Positions 20,032 through 30,131 of a stretch of DNA of 64,000 nt are shown one piece after another. Origin of the DNA: an uncultured Saprospiraceae bacterium (GTDB taxonomy: Bacteria; Bacteroidota; Bacteroidia; Chitinophagales; Saprospiraceae); contig CALFUU010000040.1 in NCBI GenBank assembly GCA_937929835.1, positions 53,979 through 117,978 on the forward strand. Direction: 5' to 3'. Numbering within the stretch: position 1 is the stretch's first letter; each line of letters begins with the position of its first letter. The position numbers were made by a program, and so were the translations under genes. The notes below the pieces were generated by a model. It searched no databases. It was not told where the DNA came from and saw nothing but the letters and a program-made list of their open reading frames with translations.

Positions 20032-21657
20032 TTATTGTATCTCACCGTTGATTACAGTTACAATCTTTGCATCTGGATAAGCAAACTTCACAGCAGTGTT
20101 ATAGTACTTATTGACATCAGCGAGTTCTTCAAAGTCACCTATAAGGTAGTGGAACTGATCATCTTTTTTTATCTCCTCTAACCTAGAGTGCCTTTTGTAT
20201 AGATCATCATCTTGTGCTAACTGAGACACCGAGGTATGTATAATGACCTTATAGACCCCTCTGGCTTCTTCAGAAAAATCAGTGTCTATACTAGAATCAA
20301 TGGCAGCTACAACAGGTGCATTCTGCACTTCTACAGTAATCTTATTTGTTTGTAGATCTTCTGATCCCATTGGCTTCTCGACTTTGGGTGCAGTTGCACT
20401 AGTAGTAGATGGCCTTGGTGGTGCCTCATCTTCTTCTATATTCAATTTTGCCTCCGCCTTGGCTATTGAGTCAAGGTCCATACTGCCCTCTTCCGCTGGC
20501 ACCATCACTTGTCCACCAAATTGAATTTCATCCAAAAGGGCTTCTGATTGTTCCAGTTGCTTGATATGAGCGAGAGTTTTGACAGGAGCAGGGACATCTG
20601 CTATACCTATTACTTTGAGTTCAGTACGTCTATTGATACTATGTTCTTTCTCGGTACAGTCTACTCTACCTTTACAATTATTGAGCAATTTATCTTCTCC
20701 GTAACCTCTTGATACGAGTCTCGTTCTATCTACACCATTATCGACTAGAAAATTGACAACATTCTCAGCCCTCTCCTGAGACAAGAAAAAATTCCTTTCA
20801 TTTGAGCCACGACTATCTGTATGTGATCCGATCTCAACTGTCAAGTCTGGATTGTCCGACATCAAGGTAGCCAGCGCTTTGAGTCCGTCCTCATCAGTTC
20901 TATCTAATTCTGCACTCCCATACTCATAGAGAATATTGGATATAGGAATGGTTTTGCCTTCATAGATTCTTTCCATTTCTACATTGGCCAACAACACTCC
21001 CATCTGATTGCCTTCGCTCAGATTATCTGACACTCCTGGTTCTACAGAACCTATCCCTTCAAAACATAGAATACAGCCTTCAACGTCTACAAAGGCTTCC
21101 ATTCTCTTACTCAGAAAACCTTCTTTTCTTAGCAAGACTGTATAGTGATTTCCCTTTATAAGTGCTACCTCAAAGTTTGGCTCAGGGTAATCCACCAAAG
21201 CCAATACCTCTTCTTTCTTAGTGTTGTTATATACTTCTATTCGGGCTCCTTGAATGGCATTAACAGGAATTGTATCCGCATCTCTACTTTCAGCCAAGGT
21301 AATCTCAAACATATAACCTGGCGCACGTTTCATTTCTAGTTTGACGAAGAGTTTTTCTCCAGCCTCTTTTCCATTCGTAGAGATTTCTGTCATTTTCTCT
21401 TCAAACATATCTTTAAAGGTCCGCAATACGTACGCATCTTTGAATGGAACTTCTGCAACAAAGTGCCCAGTGACATCTGAAAAAACAGTTTTGAGTAGGT
21501 TCTCTTGATCATCAAATACCTCGACCTGGACCACATTTAGAAATCCTCTATTCCCAGACTGAAAAACATAACCATCTATCGTTAGATTTTGTCCATTTAA
21601 CCATAATGCCATCGAGCTGAAAGCAACTAGACATATCAATTTCCTCATTTTCTGCAA
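20032..21657 (-). CDS. OmpA family protein with C-terminal SPOR-like region
   Basis: OmpA domain YEYGSAELDRTDEDGLKAL...GSHTDSRGSNERNFFLSQERAENV...RRTELKVIG; likely ATG at 21648. Confidence 0.9.
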   Translation of the reverse strand: MQKMRKLICLVAFSSMALWLNGQNLTIDGYVFQSGNRGFLNVVQVEVFDDQENLLKTVFSDVTGHFVAEVPFKDAYVLRTFKDMFEEKMTEISTNGKEAGEKLFVKLEMKRAPGYMFEITLAESRDADTIPVNAIQGARIEVYNNTKKEEVLALVDYPEPNFEVALIKGNHYTVLLRKEGFLSKRMEAFVDVEGCILCFEGIGSVEPGVSDNLSEGNQMGVLLANVEMERIYEGKTIPISNILYEYGSAELDRTDEDGLKALATLMSDNPDLTVEIGSHTDSRGSNERNFFLSQERAENVVNFLVDNGVDRTRLVSRGYGEDKLLNNCKGRVDCTEKEHSINRRTELKVIGIADVPAPVKTLAHIKQLEQSEALLDEIQFGGQVMVPAEEGSMDLDSIAKAEAKLNIEEDEAPPRPSTTSATAPKVEKPMGSEDLQTNKITVEVQNAPVVAAIDSSIDTDFSEEARGVYKVIIHTSVSQLAQDDDLYKRHSRLEEIKKDDQFHYLIGDFEELADVNKYYNTAVKFAYPDAKIVTVINGEIQ

Positions 21658-21740
21658 CTGTTAGGTTTTTTGTTATAAAGTCTCGTATTATACCCACTTT
21701 TTGACTTCGGAAATGTTAAAAAGTCTCTAAATCGTCTATA

Positions 21741-22670
21741 ATGAAGATAATTTTTATGGGAACACCAGAATTTGCTGTTCCATCACTAGACATCCTCTAT
21801 CAATCAGGATACAATATAGTCGGTGTTATCACTTCCGTGGATAAGTATGGAGGAAGAGGCCGTAAGACCCTACTAGAGTCCTCGATAAAAAAGTATGCGC
21901 AAGCTAAGGGGTTAAAAATATTGCAGCCAAAAAATCTGAAATCTCCCTCATTTCAAAATGAATTAAAAGCTTTAGCTGCTGATCTACAGATAGTTGTGGC
22001 ATTCCGAATGTTGCCAGAAGGTGTATGGAATATGCCCAAGTACGGCACCTATAATCTACACGGTTCTCTCCTACCTAGATATAGAGGGGCAGCCCCCATA
22101 AACTGGGCAATTATCAATGGAGATAAGACAACTGGTGTGACCAGTTTCAAACTGAAGCACAAAATTGACACGGGCAGCATACTCATTCAAAGGGAGCTAC
22201 CTATCTATAAGGATGATACCGCAGGAGACTTACACGACAGAATGAAGTGGATAGGCGCAGATGTCATTCTCGAAACGGTAAGACGCATAGAATCAGGTCA
22301 GGAGGTACTGCAAGAACAAAACGAAAAAGAGGTGTCGCATGCGCCGAAACTCAACAAAGAGAACACTGAAATAAATCTGAGTCACCCCGGGGAGAAGATC
22401 ATAGACCATATACGAGGCTTATCACCCTACCCGACGGCTTGGCTTAACTTGGATGGAAAGTCTACTCAAATATTACAAGCTGCCTTCGTCCCAGAGGCGC
22501 AAAATATGAAGGAAGGAACAATACTGACCGATGGTAAGAAATATCTTAGAATAGCTTGCTCAGATGGTTACATAGATATTCAAGAACTCAAGATGAGTGG
22601 CAAAAAGAAATTGCCTGTCAAAGTGTTCCTAAATGGATACACTTTCGAAAGCTCTACTGAAGAAATGTAG
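21741..22670 (+). CDS. fmt: Methionyl-tRNA formyltransferase
   Basis: MKIIFMGTPEFAVPSLDIL, NLHGSLLPRYRGAAPINWAIINGDKTTGVT. Confidence 0.97.
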   Translation: MKIIFMGTPEFAVPSLDILYQSGYNIVGVITSVDKYGGRGRKTLLESSIKKYAQAKGLKILQPKNLKSPSFQNELKALAADLQIVVAFRMLPEGVWNMPKYGTYNLHGSLLPRYRGAAPINWAIINGDKTTGVTSFKLKHKIDTGSILIQRELPIYKDDTAGDLHDRMKWIGADVILETVRRIESGQEVLQEQNEKEVSHAPKLNKENTEINLSHPGEKIIDHIRGLSPYPTAWLNLDGKSTQILQAAFVPEAQNMKEGTILTDGKKYLRIACSDGYIDIQELKMSGKKKLPVKVFLNGYTFESSTEEM

Positions 22671-22863
22671 GTACAACGACCTCCTTGACGAGTTCAGCCA
22701 ACTGTGTAAAAAACTTGAACTTGCTTGTCATATCTGAAGGTTGTAAATCAGCCATTATCGGAGCTTGATTGTACAACTCCGTATTTTCGACAGAAACCAT
22801 AGATACAATCGTTGCGCAAATAAGCGCACAAACAAGCAGATTTTGAATCTTTTTCTTGGTCAT
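22654..22863 (-). CDS. Small hypothetical protein with N-terminal signal/TM segment
   Basis: 69-aa ORF with KKKIQNLLVCALICATIVSMVSV; 3' end overlaps fmt by 17 nt. Confidence 0.5.
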   Translation of the reverse strand: MTKKKIQNLLVCALICATIVSMVSVENTELYNQAPIMADLQPSDMTSKFKFFTQLAELVKEVVVPTFLQ

Positions 22864-22955
22864 GATAGGATTGAGTTATTCGTACTAAAATCTATAACGT
22901 TAATATTGCCTTAATAGTTACATGAACGGAAACTTTCATTGAAGAAAATCGTGCC

Positions 22956-24386
22956 TCACATTTTCAGTACTCTATGGCAATAGCTGCGTAGGATCCTTGT
23001 GTCGTGAGATATCATTATGATACTCAGCGACTTATGTGCGACCAAACGATGTAAAACTGTACCAATTTCAGATTGAACAATCTGGTCCAATGCTGAGAAA
23101 ATTTCGTCACAAATCAATAATTCGACATCCATTAATAAGGCTTTTGCAATGAGAACCCTCTGACGTTGACCTCCAGAAAGCTGTCTGGGCAATCGGAAAA
23201 GTAATCCTTCGTCAAGTTGTACAGCCATCATCACTTTATTGACCTGTATAGGATTATACGCCAGTTTACGTACAAAAAATACATCCTCAAAATGGGCCTT
23301 GACGGACCTGTGGGGCGGCATCCTACTCATAGGGTCCTGAGGAATCAGTTGTACCATCTTACAGTATTGGTCTCTGTCTATCTTGCTGAGTGTATTGATA
23401 TCTTGACCTTTGTATCTGATATGACCAGATTCAAAAGTCTCCATACCAGCTAAGAGTCGAGCTAGCGTGGATTTGCCTACACCCGAAGGACCTTGAATCC
23501 CAAGGATTTCACCTTGATGAAGATGCAAGCTGAAGTCATCGATTATAATTTGAGATAGCTTGGAAGAAGAAAAAAGCCCTCCCTTGGCGTAAGATTTCTT
23601 CAATTGGCCTACTTCAAGAAGAATTTGATTCTGAGCAGTCAGAGCCTTAGTTGGAACAGTCTCCTGAGACACAGCTGTGCTAGTACCAACAAGTTGTCCA
23701 TTATCAAGAAACAAGACTCTATCCGATAGTCGCTTGATCAGTTGTAGGTCATGGCTGACCAGAAGTAGACCCATATTGTGCTTCGTCACAAGACTAACCA
23801 ACAATTGAGATAAGTCTTCCTTGAGCTCTGCATCTACAGCAGAAAAAGGTTCATCTGCCAGAATCAGTGGCGGCCGATTGACCAATGCAAGCGCAATAAG
23901 TACACGTTGCAACTGGCCTCCAGACAAATTATAAGGGTAAGCTTTAGCAAATTTTTCTGCAGGAACCAAACCAACTGAGGTTAGCAAAGTATGAATATCT
24001 GAAAGATTTGGGGACTCCATTTTCTCAGAAAGCTGAGTAAAAATGGTTTGTCGAGGGTTAAGCATCTCTGCCGACTGTTGGAATATTATGCCGATATGCT
24101 TTTTCCATATGGTCCTAAGGTCATCCATCTTATTGAGTACGTAACTCTGTCCATCAATGGATAACTTAATTTCACCTGTCTCATCAACAGGTTGCAACTG
24201 CTGCAATAACCTACTGATAGCGGAAAATGTCATCGACTTGCCACTACCAGAGGGACCTACCAAGCCCACGATCTCACCTCTATCTACGCAAAACGACAAA
24301 TCAGACAAAATGGGTAAAGATCCATCTTCTCTAATGAGGCTAAGGCTATAGGACTCCAATGTTAATAGACATACTGCCATAATCAC
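22956..24386 (-). CDS. ABC transporter ATP-binding protein, two fused ATPase domains (peptide/nickel-type, YejF-like)
   Basis: Two Walker A motifs (GPSGSGKS, GPSGVGKS) and two signatures (LSGGQLQRV, LSGGQRQRV). Confidence 0.94.
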   Translation of the reverse strand: MIMAVCLLTLESYSLSLIREDGSLPILSDLSFCVDRGEIVGLVGPSGSGKSMTFSAISRLLQQLQPVDETGEIKLSIDGQSYVLNKMDDLRTIWKKHIGIIFQQSAEMLNPRQTIFTQLSEKMESPNLSDIHTLLTSVGLVPAEKFAKAYPYNLSGGQLQRVLIALALVNRPPLILADEPFSAVDAELKEDLSQLLVSLVTKHNMGLLLVSHDLQLIKRLSDRVLFLDNGQLVGTSTAVSQETVPTKALTAQNQILLEVGQLKKSYAKGGLFSSSKLSQIIIDDFSLHLHQGEILGIQGPSGVGKSTLARLLAGMETFESGHIRYKGQDINTLSKIDRDQYCKMVQLIPQDPMSRMPPHRSVKAHFEDVFFVRKLAYNPIQVNKVMMAVQLDEGLLFRLPRQLSGGQRQRVLIAKALLMDVELLICDEIFSALDQIVQSEIGTVLHRLVAHKSLSIIMISHDTRILRSYCHRVLKM

Positions 24387-24539
24387 TAAGCTAATATATT
24401 AAGTCACTGTCTTTGATGGAAAACAACGAAATTTGGGCATTTCGAGGAGATAAGGCTTAACGAAGGCTTAATTATTAAGAGAAAAAAAGTCAACATCATT
24501 CTGATACCCGTTAATAAGGTAACATCAATCAACTCGCAT

Positions 24540-27500
24540 ATGAAAATTGTATTTAAAGTATTACTCTGGCTATTAATAGGTTTGGTCATAGCACTCCTCC
24601 TAGTACCTTACTTGTTTAAAGGTCAACTATTGACCGCAATAAAAGACACCCTCAATGAAGAGCTCTACGCAGAAGTAGATTTTGAAGATGTAAACCTCTC
24701 TCTATTCAAGAATTTTCCAGCCGTATCTGTTGGCATAGACAATGTAGCGGTGACTGGTGTAGACCAATTTGCAGGTAAGACACTCTTTACAGCAAATAAC
24801 ATCAGTGTAACTACAGACTTCAAATCATTAATCAAAAGCCAAGAAGGCATAAATGTCAAAAGCATCTATGTAGACAAACCTCTGATCAATGTAATTGTGA
24901 ATAAAGACGGAAGTGCCAACTATGATATCGTCAAAGATAAAACTGATAGCCAATCTGGTGGTGACACTTTTGGCCAAATTGAAAAATACGAAATCAAGAA
25001 TGGCAACATCAACTATCTAGATAATACATCTGGCTTAAAGGCTGTTATCACAGATTTGAATCATCAAGGTCGCGGTAATTTCAAAAACGTAGTGTTTGAC
25101 CTAGAAACAGAAACACAAATAAGTGCGCTGTCATTCACTGCCCAAGGCATACCCTATTTGAATAAAGCAAAAGTGGATTCAAAATTAGATCTAGGCATAG
25201 ATTTAGATAAAAGCGAATATGTCTTCAAGGAAAACAACATCAATCTCAATGACCTGGAAATGGCGCTAACAGGTAAGATCCGAGAGCAGTCTGGAGGATA
25301 CAATATGGACGTAGCAGTCTCTGCTCCAAACAACTCTGTAAGTTCTATACTGTCTTTAGTGCCAAGTGCTTACAAAGGGGAATTTCAAAACATAAGCTCT
25401 ACTGGAAATTCATTTCTGGAAGGTACGATCAACGGACTCTACACGAGTGACCCTATAAGTTATCCGAAAATTAATCTGAAAGCTAACATCGATAATGGTA
25501 CAATAAAGTATCCTGATCTTGCACTACCCGTTAAGGATATCAATCTGGATGTAGCAGTAGGCGCCACCCAATCCGATTGGAGCGATCTTACTATTGACTT
25601 AAGTAAACTGACCTTCCTTATTAATGAGGATAGAATGTCTAGCCAAATGAAAATAACTAATGGGCTTAACAATCCTAATATAGTCGGATTGATAAATGGT
25701 TCTCTTAATCTGCCCAACCTATCAGAAGCCTTTCCTGTAAAGGATATGAAACTTAAAGACGGTGATGTAAAAATTAATATGGCCGTCAATGCCAACTCAA
25801 ATGACATCATCAATCAAAATTATGGAGCGATGGAATTGTCTGGGGAACTAACAGCCAGCAAGATTGATCTCAAATATGCACAGTGGCCTCTGAAGATAAA
25901 AGAAATCAATACCAAACTCAATCCAAAAGAAATAACTAATACAGTTGCCGAAGTGGAAGTTGGAAACTCTGACTTCAATGGTACAGTTTTCATTCAAGAT
26001 CCTTTAGCGTTTATACAAGATTCCACTCTATCTGTGAACACAAAAATAGACTTAACAAGCAAGCAACTCGATCTAGACGAACTAATGGCTCTAAATGAAA
26101 GTACAAGTGCCACTGAGTCAGCAATAGAACCAGGTGTACCTGACCTCTATAATGGGTACAAGGTGACAGGTTCGTACAAAGCCAATGAAATAAAATACGA
26201 AAATTACGACTTGAATCAACTCCGTACGGACTTTGTGTATGCAAAAGATGCTGTTGATTTATCATCTACAAGCTTTATGCTCAATGGTTCAAAGATGCAA
26301 ATCAGAGGAGAGGCCTCAAACATAATGGACTACGTAACTCTGAATGAGAAAATAAAAGGAAAATTCTTTTTTGAAGCTGACAAACTCAATTTAGATGACT
26401 ACCTCAGTGAGACGGGAGAAACCTCTACCGAGTCAGAGCTCTTTATAGTAGACAAAAATATGGAACTGACTATCTATCCAGAAGTAGGTGAGATAACCTA
26501 TGGCCAGTATGTACTAAATGATCTCGAGGGGAAGATAGAATTACTCGATGGGATAGCTCAGCTCAAAGAAGGCACTACAAAGACACTCGGAGGTAAGATC
26601 AATATGGATGGTATTTATGATACTTCCAATCCAAACCAACCCGCATTTGATTTACGTTATAAATTGGATCAGTTGTCTTATCAAAAACTATTTGAAATAT
26701 CAGAATCTTTCAAGAAGCTAGCACCCATTGCACAATATATAGATGGGGCTTTCAATTCTACACTTGTGATGGCTGGGCCTCTTACTAAAGAAATGTTGCC
26801 TGATCTTACCAAAGTAACGGCGTCAGGATTTTTAGAGACCTTACAGGGCAACATACAAGGCTTTGAACCCATAGAGAAAATTGGTAATGCAATCGGTGTA
26901 GACAAATTGAAATCTTGGACATTAAAGGGAACTAAAAATTGGTTTGATGTAAGAGATGGATTTGTCATCCTAAAGCCGCACGATCATCAGATAGACGATA
27001 TGATATTCACTGTCGCAGGTAATCATGGGATAGATCAGACATTAGATTACACGATCAATGCAAAAATACCAAGAGACAAACTGAGAAAAGATAAGCTCGG
27101 AAAAAACTTAGAATTCGGCATGGACTTCTTAGAAAAAGAAGCCAGCTCTAGAGGTGTCAACATCGATTTAGGTGAGATGATATACTTAGATATCTTCTTG
27201 ACAGGTACACTTAAGTCACCAAAACTGAAAGTCATTCCTGTTGGCTCAGGTGGAAAAACACTCAACGAAGTTGTTAAGGATGAAATCACAAAACAAATTG
27301 ATGTATTAAAAGATACTGTTAGGACAGAACTAGAGAATAAAACAGAAGTCCTAAAAGACTCAGTTACGAAGGTTATTGTCAGCAAAACTGATACTATAAA
27401 AAAACAAGCGGAAGAAAGAGTCAAAGTAGAAGTGGATAGACAAAAGGACAAACTTAAAGACGCATTCAAGGATAAATTAGATACTACCGTGACCAAGGTG

Positions 27501-27638
27501 CTTACAGACTCTCTTGAAGGTAAAGTCCTTGACAGAGCAAAGGATGTACTAGGTGACGACTCTAAAGAAACCGTCGATGATCTAAAAGATAAAATTAAAG
27601 ACTGGAATCCATTCAAAAAGAAGAAGGGCGGAAATTGA
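24540..27638 (+). CDS. AsmA family protein
   Basis: N-terminal TM, NEELYAEVDFEDVNLSLFKNFPAVSVGIDNVAVTG, AsmA-like C-terminal core, then charged coiled-coil tail. Confidence 0.9.
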   Translation: MKIVFKVLLWLLIGLVIALLLVPYLFKGQLLTAIKDTLNEELYAEVDFEDVNLSLFKNFPAVSVGIDNVAVTGVDQFAGKTLFTANNISVTTDFKSLIKSQEGINVKSIYVDKPLINVIVNKDGSANYDIVKDKTDSQSGGDTFGQIEKYEIKNGNINYLDNTSGLKAVITDLNHQGRGNFKNVVFDLETETQISALSFTAQGIPYLNKAKVDSKLDLGIDLDKSEYVFKENNINLNDLEMALTGKIREQSGGYNMDVAVSAPNNSVSSILSLVPSAYKGEFQNISSTGNSFLEGTINGLYTSDPISYPKINLKANIDNGTIKYPDLALPVKDINLDVAVGATQSDWSDLTIDLSKLTFLINEDRMSSQMKITNGLNNPNIVGLINGSLNLPNLSEAFPVKDMKLKDGDVKINMAVNANSNDIINQNYGAMELSGELTASKIDLKYAQWPLKIKEINTKLNPKEITNTVAEVEVGNSDFNGTVFIQDPLAFIQDSTLSVNTKIDLTSKQLDLDELMALNESTSATESAIEPGVPDLYNGYKVTGSYKANEIKYENYDLNQLRTDFVYAKDAVDLSSTSFMLNGSKMQIRGEASNIMDYVTLNEKIKGKFFFEADKLNLDDYLSETGETSTESELFIVDKNMELTIYPEVGEITYGQYVLNDLEGKIELLDGIAQLKEGTTKTLGGKINMDGIYDTSNPNQPAFDLRYKLDQLSYQKLFEISESFKKLAPIAQYIDGAFNSTLVMAGPLTKEMLPDLTKVTASGFLETLQGNIQGFEPIEKIGNAIGVDKLKSWTLKGTKNWFDVRDGFVILKPHDHQIDDMIFTVAGNHGIDQTLDYTINAKIPRDKLRKDKLGKNLEFGMDFLEKEASSRGVNIDLGEMIYLDIFLTGTLKSPKLKVIPVGSGGKTLNEVVKDEITKQIDVLKDTVRTELENKTEVLKDSVTKVIVSKTDTIKKQAEERVKVEVDRQKDKLKDAFKDKLDTTVTKVLTDSLEGKVLDRAKDVLGDDSKETVDDLKDKIKDWNPFKKKKGGN

Positions 27639-28711
27639 GATTGGTAAGTGCTACAAAATGGGTTGGAGTTATACTCGTAACAGCCTCAATCATTGCTGGG
27701 TTTCTCATCTATCCCAAACTGGAAATAGTCACTGGGTATGCAGCAAAGAAAGCTTGCTCTTGTGCTTTTGTTGGCAGGCACTCAGTCGATCAGATAGAAT
27801 CTTATGATCTAGAAGCCTTCCCTCTATCTCTAGCAAGTCTTAATATAGACAAGGATAGATTAGAAGTCACTGCGTCCATTCTAGGTCTGCAAAAGAAAAC
27901 AGCCATACTGCGGAAAGGTCTTGGCTGTGCATTATTACAAGGCGAGGATGATTACAACATTGAAAGATTTTCAGCCTCAAATAAGAAGACAGCCAGCCCT
28001 AAAAACAGTAAGACACCCGCATCAATACCTAGCAAGTCGCTAAGCCTAGCCTTTGATAAGACTGGCCAATGGGAGAAAAAAACTTTTGCAATGGTTGTTA
28101 TGAAAGAGGGGAATATTGTTGAAGAAAGGTATCATCCTGGCTACGATGCAGACACAAAACTGCTCGGCTGGTCGATGACTAAGAGTGTAGCAAATCTTAT
28201 AGTAGGATCACTAGTGAAAGAAGGGCGGCTTACACTAAACATAGACACTCTCTACCCAGCATGGCACAATGACGAGAGAGCACAAGTGACACTAGCCCAT
28301 CTCCTCAAAATGAATTCTGGATTAGAATGGACTGAGCAGTATGGCAATATAAGTGACATCACTCAAGGGCTCTTTCTAGAAGAGGATTTTATTTCTTATG
28401 TTAGATCCAAGCCTGCTGAGTCTATACCTGGGTCGGAATGGGAATACGCCTCAGGCACAACCAACCTCATAAGCGGTATTGTCAGAAGACAGTTCGAGTC
28501 ATATCAAGACTATTTAGATTATCCTCACAACAAAATATTCAAGATTCTAGATCTAGATAATCCAGTCATAGAAACAGATGAGGCAGGACACTATATCCTT
28601 TCTTCTTATATGTGGGCTACGGCAAGAGACTGGGGCAAGTTGGGTCAACTATACCTAAATAAGGGAAACTGGAAGGGCGAACAACTAATCGACACCAGCT
28701 ACATAGAGTAG
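27635..28711 (+). CDS. Serine hydrolase (beta-lactamase/class C-like), ORF ended by an in-frame TAG
   Basis: GWSMTKSVANLIVGSLVKEGRLTLN (SxxK), EWEYASGTTNLIS; continuation in the same frame after TAG 28709-28711. Confidence 0.85.
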   Translation: MRLVSATKWVGVILVTASIIAGFLIYPKLEIVTGYAAKKACSCAFVGRHSVDQIESYDLEAFPLSLASLNIDKDRLEVTASILGLQKKTAILRKGLGCALLQGEDDYNIERFSASNKKTASPKNSKTPASIPSKSLSLAFDKTGQWEKKTFAMVVMKEGNIVEERYHPGYDADTKLLGWSMTKSVANLIVGSLVKEGRLTLNIDTLYPAWHNDERAQVTLAHLLKMNSGLEWTEQYGNISDITQGLFLEEDFISYVRSKPAESIPGSEWEYASGTTNLISGIVRRQFESYQDYLDYPHNKIFKILDLDNPVIETDEAGHYILSSYMWATARDWGKLGQLYLNKGNWKGEQLIDTSYIE

Positions 28712-28945
28712 TCCACAAAGCCTCATCGTGCAAGCAATGAATATGGTGCACATCTATGGCTCAACACCGATCAATCCGACTACCCTTCCGCTCCTTCCAC
28801 AATGTACTGGTTCAGTGGATATGAGGGACAGTATGTTTTTATTATTCCAGAAGACGACTTGGTTATCGTCAGACTAGGGCTGAGTAAAGGACCACCCTTT
28901 GATATGAACGCTGTTCTAGCTGAGGTTATACAAAATCACTCCTAG
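28712..28945 (+). pseudogene. C-terminal continuation of the serine hydrolase beyond the in-frame TAG
   Basis: Same frame: STKPHRASNEYGAHLWLNTDQSDYPSAPSTMYWFSGYEGQYVFIIPEDDLVIVRLGLSKGPPFDMNAVLAEVIQNHS*; GYEGQYVFIIPEDDLVIVRLG fits the family C-terminus. Confidence 0.75.
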
Positions 28946-28949
28946 GCGA

Positions 28950-30110
28950 CTATAGATTATAACAACCTTCTCCAGGCTCACCTATTAAATATTTTAAGCC
29001 GATGGTACCCCAAATAGGATTTCTAGAAACGATATCATTTCTAAATCCTGCTGATCGCCTAGATACACTGTAAGTAATTTCGATCTTCTTAAGCAATTGT
29101 AGCTTGACACCTAGGTGGCCTTCCCATTGAAACTTTCGCATATCAGAGAAGCCGATAAAGTGGCCTGCACTACGAGCGTATAGCCCATTGAGATGTGCAT
29201 CATATAATACAGCTCTGACTGAAGCGCCGCCTGTTATAGACAAGCCTATGCTCTCGTTATTGACGACTGCTACACTCGGATTATTGGTATCTGTATAGCC
29301 CATATTATCAACGTGCTTCTCTACGTTCATTACTTTCCCTATATCAAGGCCTACACCGACGTTGGTATAATATCCAAGATTCAATTCTGGTCTTACTTGA
29401 AAGAGGATTTTTCTAAATGGTTGGAAGAATGCTGCTTCTCCAGATAATGAATACATAAATAAAGGCAAGGCTCGGGGAATGACCTGCCCTGTCGGATAGT
29501 CTTTACTTTCGTCTCTCTCCCACACTACAGCTTCAGGTCGCCCATTCTTGAACCAATTGTCTGTGCGCTGTGCAAGACCAAAGCTGGCGAAACCAAAAGT
29601 AAATGAACTATTGACAGCTAGATTGTACTCGTAAGCTGAATGTGCTAGTCGCTTTTTTCCTTCTATCCTCCTTGTACTCCTAAAACCGGTAAAGGAAGAA
29701 AAAGGTCTGTCTTGACTAAAGTCATAACCTGCATTAACAGCTTGGACATAGGTGCTATCTATGTCGTTGATATAAGAAGGGGAAAAGCCATTAGCTATAA
29801 AGACAAAGTTATGGGAGGTTCTATCTTTTATAAAGCCACTGCGCTCTATCAACTTATCAATAACGAATCCATCAATTTTTCTTCTCACCCAAGGCAATCC
29901 AAGGTAGTTGTGATCTGCCCAAGCACCATAAATTCCTATCCTGAGAGCAGTGGTGTAATTACGGTCTGCTACCTCACTAGTATCTCTTATGCCATCTGCA
30001 AAGCTGTCAGAATCAAAAGCCAACTCTATTCCGGTTAAGTTTTCTTCTTGAGCCAACAGAGAAGCATAGTTGAGTCCCAAAATCAATACTACTACAATAA
30101 ACTTTGTCAT
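28950..30110 (-). CDS. LpxR-like lipid A deacylase family outer membrane protein (DUF2219)
   Basis: GIELAFDSDSFADG..RNYTTALRIGIYG, DRPFSSFTGFRSTRR, SGEAAFFQPFRKILFQVRPELNLGYYTNVGVGLDIGKV. Confidence 0.85.
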   Translation of the reverse strand: MTKFIVVVLILGLNYASLLAQEENLTGIELAFDSDSFADGIRDTSEVADRNYTTALRIGIYGAWADHNYLGLPWVRRKIDGFVIDKLIERSGFIKDRTSHNFVFIANGFSPSYINDIDSTYVQAVNAGYDFSQDRPFSSFTGFRSTRRIEGKKRLAHSAYEYNLAVNSSFTFGFASFGLAQRTDNWFKNGRPEAVVWERDESKDYPTGQVIPRALPLFMYSLSGEAAFFQPFRKILFQVRPELNLGYYTNVGVGLDIGKVMNVEKHVDNMGYTDTNNPSVAVVNNESIGLSITGGASVRAVLYDAHLNGLYARSAGHFIGFSDMRKFQWEGHLGVKLQLLKKIEITYSVSRRSAGFRNDIVSRNPIWGTIGLKYLIGEPGEGCYNL

Positions 30111-30131
30111 CAGGATACTTTATACTTTTAA

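Noticed and set aside
27047-27616. 189-aa minus-strand ORF inside the AsmA gene tail
   Set aside because: Ser/Leu-rich shadow of a Lys/Asp/Glu coiled-coil; sense frame is clearly coding.
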